From Acidisarcina sp. (GTDB lineage Bacteria; Acidobacteriota; Blastocatellia; Pyrinomonadales; Pyrinomonadaceae), in assembly GCA_021155145.1 (NCBI GenBank), contig JAJNPX010000062.1, positions 1 through 9,074 of the forward strand: a stretch of 9,074 bases of DNA. Reading direction: 5' to 3'. Position 1 is the stretch's first letter, and each line of letters opens with the position of its first letter. Under the pieces are notes generated by a model. The model saw nothing but the letters and a program-made list of their open reading frames with translations, searched no databases and was not told the DNA's origin. Position numbers and translations under genes: made by a program. This document shows, piece by piece, positions 5,811 through 9,074 of this stretch.

Positions 5811-6785
5811 TTATGGGGCTTGTTTTCTCCTGAGTTTTCGAAGCAATTCCTCGATGTATTTCGGGCCAGTCACGTAGACTATCGCGAGGTGATGGTGTGC
5901 CAGCTGGTAGGGTGCAAACTGATGGCATGAGACGGCCATGGGGAGATGACGGAATCGCCGCCGAGCCCAGTCGGACCACTTCTGATTGAAAATTGTGGGG
6001 TTGTGGCGTCTGCGTCGTTCGGAGAAACGAAGGGCTCTCTTGTAGATCGCTTTTACTCGGGTGTATGAGTCTTTGAGTTCGCGATGTTCTTCGACGAGCA
6101 ACTCCGGGTCAATTAACGCGGAGCCACCTTCTCTAAGTCGTTTTCGAAAGGATGTTTCAGGCCGGCAAAGCGAATCAATGAATCGAAGCAGGGTGAAAGG
6201 AACGTTGGGAAATTTCCTAAACGCGTAGCGCACATCAGGTTCTTTCAGAAACCACTCAGGTGGCCTGACGATATCGGTATCTTGAGGTCGGGTTCGTAGG
6301 CTCACCTCCCATTGTTGCCTCCCGATAGTATTAGCCACTGTCACGATCGCCTGCTCCAGCATCATGGGAAAGTTGAAACGCTGAGAAATGAACAGGCTGT
6401 CCAATAAATGCCGCGTAAAGACCTTTACAGAAGTGTCTCGCACGCCTTCAGCTTCGTCCGGCGTAATCCTGAAATAACGTTGCACGTCCTCGTCTCGAAG
6501 TATCTCGTCCGCCTCCGTAAGGATCTGCGCAATTAGGGAAAAGAAGGGGAACTGAAAGGTGCTTACCAGAAACACATGATGCGCTTTTACTATTAGATCT
6601 ATCTCAGTCCCGCTCGGCCTGCGATTGTAGCCGACCCACACGGCTCCTGGGTCGAGTGCTGGAACAATCCCGTCTCGAACGGGTTGGATGTTTGTATCCT
6701 TAAGAACTGAAGCCCAAATCTCCTCAGCTAATCGGAGCGAGTCATCCTTCGATATCGGCATGCGTAAATCGTAGGCCAACTTCAT
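5811..6785 (-). CDS. Hypothetical 324-aa protein in the integrase position
   Basis: I do not recognise this protein. It is a long open frame of clearly protein-like composition: soluble, with no signal peptide and no convincing membrane helix. An N-terminal helical part (SKDDSLRLAEEIWASVL) is followed by a mixed central region, then a very basic C-terminal third (RALRFSERRRRHNPTIF, WARRRFRHLPM, LLRKLRRKQAP) that could contact nucleic acid. A tyrosine integrase would show an Arg, HxxR, GH and Tyr pattern near the C-terminus; the HHHLAIVYVTGPKYIEE segment does not fit, and no serine-recombinase motif is present. It is separated from the xis-like gene by about 100 bases and from tRNA-Thr by about 110. 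ATG 6785 is the first start after an in-frame stop; it has no clear Shine-Dalgarno. GTG or internal Met9 starts are possible. Confidence 0.7.
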   Translation of the reverse strand: MKLAYDLRMPISKDDSLRLAEEIWASVLKDTNIQPVRDGIVPALDPGAVWVGYNRRPSGTEIDLIVKAHHVFLVSTFQFPFFSLIAQILTEADEILRDEDVQRYFRITPDEAEGVRDTSVKVFTRHLLDSLFISQRFNFPMMLEQAIVTVANTIGRQQWEVSLRTRPQDTDIVRPPEWFLKEPDVRYAFRKFPNVPFTLLRFIDSLCRPETSFRKRLREGGSALIDPELLVEEHRELKDSYTRVKAIYKRALRFSERRRRHNPTIFNQKWSDWARRRFRHLPMAVSCHQFAPYQLAHHHLAIVYVTGPKYIEELLRKLRRKQAP

Positions 6786-6822
6786 GTGAGTCAGAAGGGC
6801 GAATCAAGTTGAAAATAAATCC

Positions 6823-6846
6823 AAGGTGTGAGTAAAGGTGTGAGTA
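6823..6846. repeat. Perfect tandem 12-bp repeat beside the tRNA terminator
   Basis: AAGGTGTGAGTA occurs twice with no gap (6823-6834 and 6835-6846). A shorter echo, TGTGAGT, overlaps the start of the 324-aa gene near 6785-6791. The repeat sits between the tRNA terminator and that gene, at the edge of the putative element. It could be an integrase arm-type or Xis site, or an operator for the divergent-side gene. None of these is shown. Confidence 0.6.
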
Positions 6847-6850
6847 CACG

Positions 6851-6876
6851 AAAACAGCCATCAAGTTGATGGCTGT
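6851..6876 (-). terminator. Intrinsic terminator of tRNA-Thr
   Basis: ACAGCCATCAA (6854-6864) and TTGATGGCTGT (6866-6876) are perfectly complementary around one central base; in RNA the innermost pairs would open as the loop. Read on the minus strand the stem is followed by TTTT (6854-6851), so it terminates transcription leaving the tRNA, 16 bases after its CCA end. Confidence 0.75.
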
Positions 6877-6892
6877 AAGTCATTGATTTTAA

Positions 6893-6968
6893 TGGAGCCG
6901 CCCGTCGGATTTGAACCGACGACCTTTCGATTACGAATCGAATGCTCTACCAACTGAGCTAGGGCGGC
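6893..6968 (-). tRNA. tRNA-Thr (anticodon CGT)
   Basis: On the minus strand the acceptor arms are GCCGCCC (6968-6962) and GGGCGGC (6903-6897), followed by discriminator T and an encoded CCA (6895-6893). The D arm reads TAGCTCAGTTGGTAGAGC. The anticodon stem TTCGA/TCGAA encloses TTCGTAA, giving anticodon CGT (reads ACG, Thr). The T arm contains GGTTCGAATCC. All arms pair well, so it should be functional. tRNA 3' ends are common integration sites, and the putative element lies on the 3' side here. I looked for a second copy of the 3' end at the left end of the element and found none. Confidence 0.97.
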
Positions 6969-6988
6969 GCCTGGATGGTTCGGCTCGG

Positions 6989-7106
6989 GTCAAAGGGAGC
7001 GAGGGCCGAAAGAGCCGAATTTCAAAATATAGATTCGCAGTTGTTGGATGTCAAGCTTTGGGCGAGGGGCCGACAGGGCCGAAATTCAAAACATAGGGTC
7101 GCGGTG
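6989..7106. repeat. Imperfect 64-bp-offset direct duplication over the tRNA promoter
   Basis: The segment about 6989-7042 recurs at about 7050-7106: GTCAA, then GCGAGGGCCGA/GCGAGGGGCCGA, then GAGCCGAATTTCAAA/GGGCCGAAATTCAAA, then TCGCAGT/TCGCGGT. The tRNA promoter straddles the junction, with its -10 in the first copy and its -35 at the start of the second. The second copy keeps a -10-like TATGTT on the minus strand, but without a -35 in place. Confidence 0.6.
7026..7054 (-). promoter_or_regulatory. Sigma70 promoter of tRNA-Thr
   Basis: On the minus strand a perfect -35 TTGACA (7054-7049) and a -10 TATATT (7031-7026) are separated by exactly 17 bases. Transcription would start near 7019, about 50 bases before the mature tRNA 5' end. 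This is the strongest promoter in the window and fits a housekeeping tRNA. Confidence 0.85.
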
Positions 7107-7245
7107 CAATCTGCGGGTGCGGGGCAAGGCAGGCGGAGGTGTCGAGCGTTCGAAAAATTCCTACATCTATGTTACTTTTGTGGACAAAGGCCAGGGTTGC
7201 GACCCGGTTTCAAGCCGCGGGGCGTAGCCTAGACAATATTATCCA

Positions 7246-7800
7246 ATGAGCAATAGATCCGATTTTCGGTCGCGTCTTAAAGAGATCTTCGCAGGTGGTT
7301 CGATGGCGGAGATCGCGCGGCGGCTCAATCTTCCGCATGCGACGATACGCAATTATTTCGGCGGCCGGCTTCCTTCGCCTGAGGTGCTGATCCTGATCGC
7401 GAATGAAACGAACGTTTCCCTGAACTGGCTGCTTACGGGCCGGGGCGAGATGTACGTTGGCGATCCGAAGGGGATCGATATCGGGAGTTTGCTTGAGAAG
7501 CGGATCGCAGAGATCATCGACCAAAAGCTCAGCGAAAGATCCGAAGGCGAAGTGCAGGAGCTCGGCACCATCGACGAACCGCCTGCGTTTGATGTAGGGC
7601 GGGCGCTGGAAAAGTATGCAGATCCCCATCGGGTGATGAGCGAGTGGTTCAAGTTCGAGGGGCGAAAATACCCAAAAGATTACGGCGTCGTGTTTTTTCA
7701 GGGGTGGGAGTCCTTTACCCCTGAGGAGCGCGTCGATGCGATCCGCGACGCAAAAAAGGTCCTCGACCGTACGCTCAGCAAACAGCGGGCGAAGAATTGA
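7246..7800 (+). CDS. XRE/CI-type transcriptional repressor
   Basis: The 184-residue protein begins with a phage CI-repressor-like helix-turn-helix (about 7-66): SRLKEIFAGGSMAEIARRLNLPHATIRNYFGGRLPSPEVLILIANETNVSLNWLLTG. The ARRLNLPHATIRNYFGGR segment is the HTH itself, and VSLNWLLTG is the signature end of this domain. A helical, acidic linker follows (LEKRIAEIIDQKLSE), then a short C-terminal region (about 120-180) without the Ser-Lys autoprotease motif of LexA/CI. It is followed after 12 bases by an ImmA/IrrE peptidase gene, the standard pairing in which the peptidase cleaves the repressor to switch genes on. No clear Shine-Dalgarno precedes ATG 7246. The regulated genes are unknown. Self-regulation and control of the neighbouring element are both possible. 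Confidence 0.88.
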   Translation: MSNRSDFRSRLKEIFAGGSMAEIARRLNLPHATIRNYFGGRLPSPEVLILIANETNVSLNWLLTGRGEMYVGDPKGIDIGSLLEKRIAEIIDQKLSERSEGEVQELGTIDEPPAFDVGRALEKYADPHRVMSEWFKFEGRKYPKDYGVVFFQGWESFTPEERVDAIRDAKKVLDRTLSKQRAKN

Positions 7801-7812
7801 CCTGATCAAGGG

Positions 7813-8325
7813 TTGATTCGTGATGCGATCTGTGATACTTTGTTGCAGCTATCGTACACACAAACTCCTACGCCGATGCACCTACTGATCGACAAAATCA
7901 CCCGACTCGAAATCGATTGGAATCGCCGGCCGCTGACCGAGGCCGATTTTTACCGCCTTTGCCGGAAGCATAAAGTGACGGTCGAAGAAATTCCCCTGCG
8001 CGTAAGCGGTTTCTATTATTCGGTGCTGGGAAGGCACTGCATCGCCCTCGATAGCAGGCTTTCGCGGCAAAAGAAACTCCTCGTGATGTTTCACGAGTTC
8101 GCACATTTTCTACTACATGCACCGGAGGGCGGTGCGACCGCAAATTACCATGGCGTCGGAAAGCGAACTCGAAAGGAGCTGGAGGCGGATGTCTTTGCGC
8201 TGTGTGCGGTCATTCCGCGTACCTGGATAAATTCGGCACGTTTTTGCGAGTATGTCGATGAAAATGCGATCGAGGCCGAAATGGTAAGCGAACGGCTGCG
8301 GATATTCGAACGCTTCGGCGTATAG
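7813..8325 (+). CDS. ImmA/IrrE-family metallopeptidase
   Basis: The protein has 170 residues from TTG 7813, or 149 from ATG 7876; neither start has a good ribosome site, and the TTG lies 12 bases after the repressor stop, fitting coupling. The zinc site is HEFAH at 94-98 inside VMFHEFAHFLLH, with the likely third ligand Glu124 in KELEADVFA, followed by the family VIP segment. These domains (DUF955) degrade or cleave a partner XRE repressor upon a signal such as DNA damage, as ImmA does for ImmR in ICEBs1. Here the partner is the gene directly upstream. Length is normal for the catalytic domain alone, with no HTH fused. Confidence 0.9.
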   Translation: MIRDAICDTLLQLSYTQTPTPMHLLIDKITRLEIDWNRRPLTEADFYRLCRKHKVTVEEIPLRVSGFYYSVLGRHCIALDSRLSRQKKLLVMFHEFAHFLLHAPEGGATANYHGVGKRTRKELEADVFALCAVIPRTWINSARFCEYVDENAIEAEMVSERLRIFERFGV

Positions 8326-8347
8326 TCGGGCGTTTTCTGCCTATTCC

Positions 8348-8376
8348 TTGACGCGAGAAACAATATCGCGTAAAAC
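8348..8376 (+). promoter_or_regulatory. Possible sigma70 promoter for the cytochrome b-like gene
   Basis: TTGACG (8348-8353), a 17-base spacer and TAAAAC (8371-8376) lie about 100 bases before the start codon at 8480. The -10 is weak. The spacer contains most of an inverted repeat, CGCGA (8352-8356) and TCGCG (8366-8370), which could instead be a small operator or the end hairpin of the upstream pair. Confidence 0.35.
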
Positions 8377-8418
8377 ATTAGCTAATTAACGATATTTACG
8401 GCACTTATGGGCCCAGGC

Positions 8419-8441
8419 TCACCGCGGGCCCCGGTCGGTGA
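8419..8441 (+). other. GC-rich inverted repeat in the leader
   Basis: TCACCG (8419-8424) and CGGTGA (8436-8441) pair around a GC-rich centre, and GGGCCC occurs on each side of this area. It lies in the presumed 5' leader of the cytochrome b-like gene, 38 bases before the start codon. There is no T-run, so it is not a clear terminator. A regulatory role is only possible. Confidence 0.25.
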
Positions 8442-8479
8442 AACAAGAAAATCTGAGGACGGAGGCACGAGGCAGTTTG

Positions 8480-9074
8480 ATGGCATCGAACCTGGTTCAT
8501 ATTACGCGTCGCGGCTTTGGCGAGACGATGCGAAAGGACGGCTGGTGGTGGCAATCGCTGGTGACCTTTCTCGGTTTTTCGGCGTTCATCGTCTATTCGA
8601 CGTGGGCGGCGTTTCAGGGTGAGCATTACTCATTCGGTCCGTATCTGTCGCCGATGTATTCGCCGTTGATCTGGGAGGCGGCCGGGCAGCAGTTGTCGGG
8701 ACACGCGTGGCTGGGCGCGTGGCCCGCGTGGCTCCCGACCTATTTGTTGGTTCAGCCGATCACTCCGGCGATCCTGATCCTTTGGGCACCCGGCGGATTT
8801 CGGTTCACTTGTTATTACTATCGCGGTGCTTACTACAAAGCCTTTTGGGCCGATCCGCCCGCGTGCGCGGTCGGCGAGCCGCGAAATGAATATCGCGGCG
8901 AGAAAAAGCTTCCGCTCATCCTGCAGAACATTCACCGGTATTTCCTTTATGTTGCGTTGATCTTTATCGTGATACTCGCGTATGACGCAATTGCCGCGAC
9001 GCAGTTCAAAGACGGCTTTGGCATCGGCGTCGGAACGATCGTGCTCACGATCAACGTCATCTTGCTCGCGAGTT
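8480..9074 (+). CDS. Succinate dehydrogenase/fumarate reductase cytochrome b-like membrane subunit (3' end off window)
   Basis: 198 residues are visible. Membrane segments lie at about 24-45 (SLVTFLGFSAFIVYSTWAAF), 86-104 (TYLLVQPITPAILILWAP), 153-172 (RYFLYVALIFIVILAYDA) and from 182 on (GVGTIVLTINVILLAS). GGFRFTCYYYRGAYYKAF, then DPPACAVGEPR-x-x-YRGE-x-x-LPLILQNIHRY, is a pattern I associate with the SDH membrane subunit of Acidobacteriota and some other phyla. His152 in QNIHRYF is a plausible haem b ligand, with His49 and His75 as others. The protein would anchor the flavoprotein and iron-sulfur subunits and pass electrons to quinone; those genes are expected beyond the right edge. ATG 8480 has GAGG 7 bases upstream. 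An in-frame GTG at 8438 would add 14 residues but lacks such a site. Confidence 0.8.
   Translation, partial: MASNLVHITRRGFGETMRKDGWWWQSLVTFLGFSAFIVYSTWAAFQGEHYSFGPYLSPMYSPLIWEAAGQQLSGHAWLGAWPAWLPTYLLVQPITPAILILWAPGGFRFTCYYYRGAYYKAFWADPPACAVGEPRNEYRGEKKLPLILQNIHRYFLYVALIFIVILAYDAIAATQFKDGFGIGVGTIVLTINVILLAS

Noticed and set aside
7215..7230. Short resemblance to a tRNA 5' end (GGGGCGTAGCC)
   Set aside because: About 11 bases match and no cloverleaf can be drawn from what follows.
7210..7809. Minus-strand frame of 199 codons opposite the XRE repressor
   Set aside because: The plus strand encodes an unmistakable CI-like HTH protein; the opposite frame has no recognisable domain.
8326..8347. 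Terminator after the ImmA/IrrE gene
   Set aside because: Only a weak GGC/GCC pairing with a TTTT inside the loop region; no stem followed by a T-run.

Overview
The window looks like a chromosomal stretch of a moderately GC-rich Gram-negative bacterium, most likely Acidobacteriota (Blastocatellia/Pyrinomonadales-like). That placement is inference. It rests on the style of the RHS core remnant (GYEKDGESSLEFAQARYYS, then DPLGL), on a membrane subunit resembling the succinate dehydrogenase cytochrome b-like proteins I recall from that phylum, and on a lipoprotein gene beside the RHS remnant.

Left part (1-1256): about 300 bases with no confident gene, then a small predicted lipoprotein (308-805). 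Next comes a truncated, frameshifted RHS core/tip fragment (845-1256), which looks like an orphan RHS tip module. The RHS frame ends inside the first unit of the repeat array that follows.

Middle part (about 1250-6890): what looks like a small integrated replicating element. Non-coding DNA at 1257-2114 holds at least 16 clear copies of a 12-bp motif (YATRGGGTKTCC-like), all in one orientation. Neighbouring copies lie 18-20 bp apart, mostly 19. The copies form two blocks separated by two perfect hairpins, an iteron/origin-like layout. Next to it on the minus strand is a tightly coupled four-gene operon, in transcription order: a 67-aa excisionase-like HTH protein (5504-5707), a winged-helix replication-initiator-like protein (4639-5496), a T7 gp4/Twinkle-like zinc finger-TOPRIM-helicase protein (2696-4639), and a serine-recombinase-like DNA-binding protein (2115-2699). 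The last two have lost key catalytic residues: the TOPRIM glutamate in the helicase, and the nucleophilic serine and most active-site arginines in the recombinase. Upstream of the operon is an unrecognised 324-aa gene (5811-6785) in the position where an integrase would be expected. No integrase, capsid or packaging gene is visible.

Right part (6851-9074): a tRNA-Thr(CGT) gene on the minus strand with its own near-consensus sigma70 promoter and an intrinsic terminator. Its promoter region contains an imperfect 64-bp duplication. Then come, on the plus strand, an XRE/CI-type repressor and an ImmA/IrrE metallopeptidase pair. Last is the 5' part of a succinate dehydrogenase-like cytochrome b membrane subunit, a housekeeping respiratory gene that marks the chromosome.

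Working model (inference): a plasmid- or phage-satellite-like element lies between an RHS locus and the 3' side of tRNA-Thr. It keeps a replication module and a candidate iteron origin, but has no recognisable integrase. I could not find a second copy of the tRNA 3' end, so its exact boundaries are unproven.
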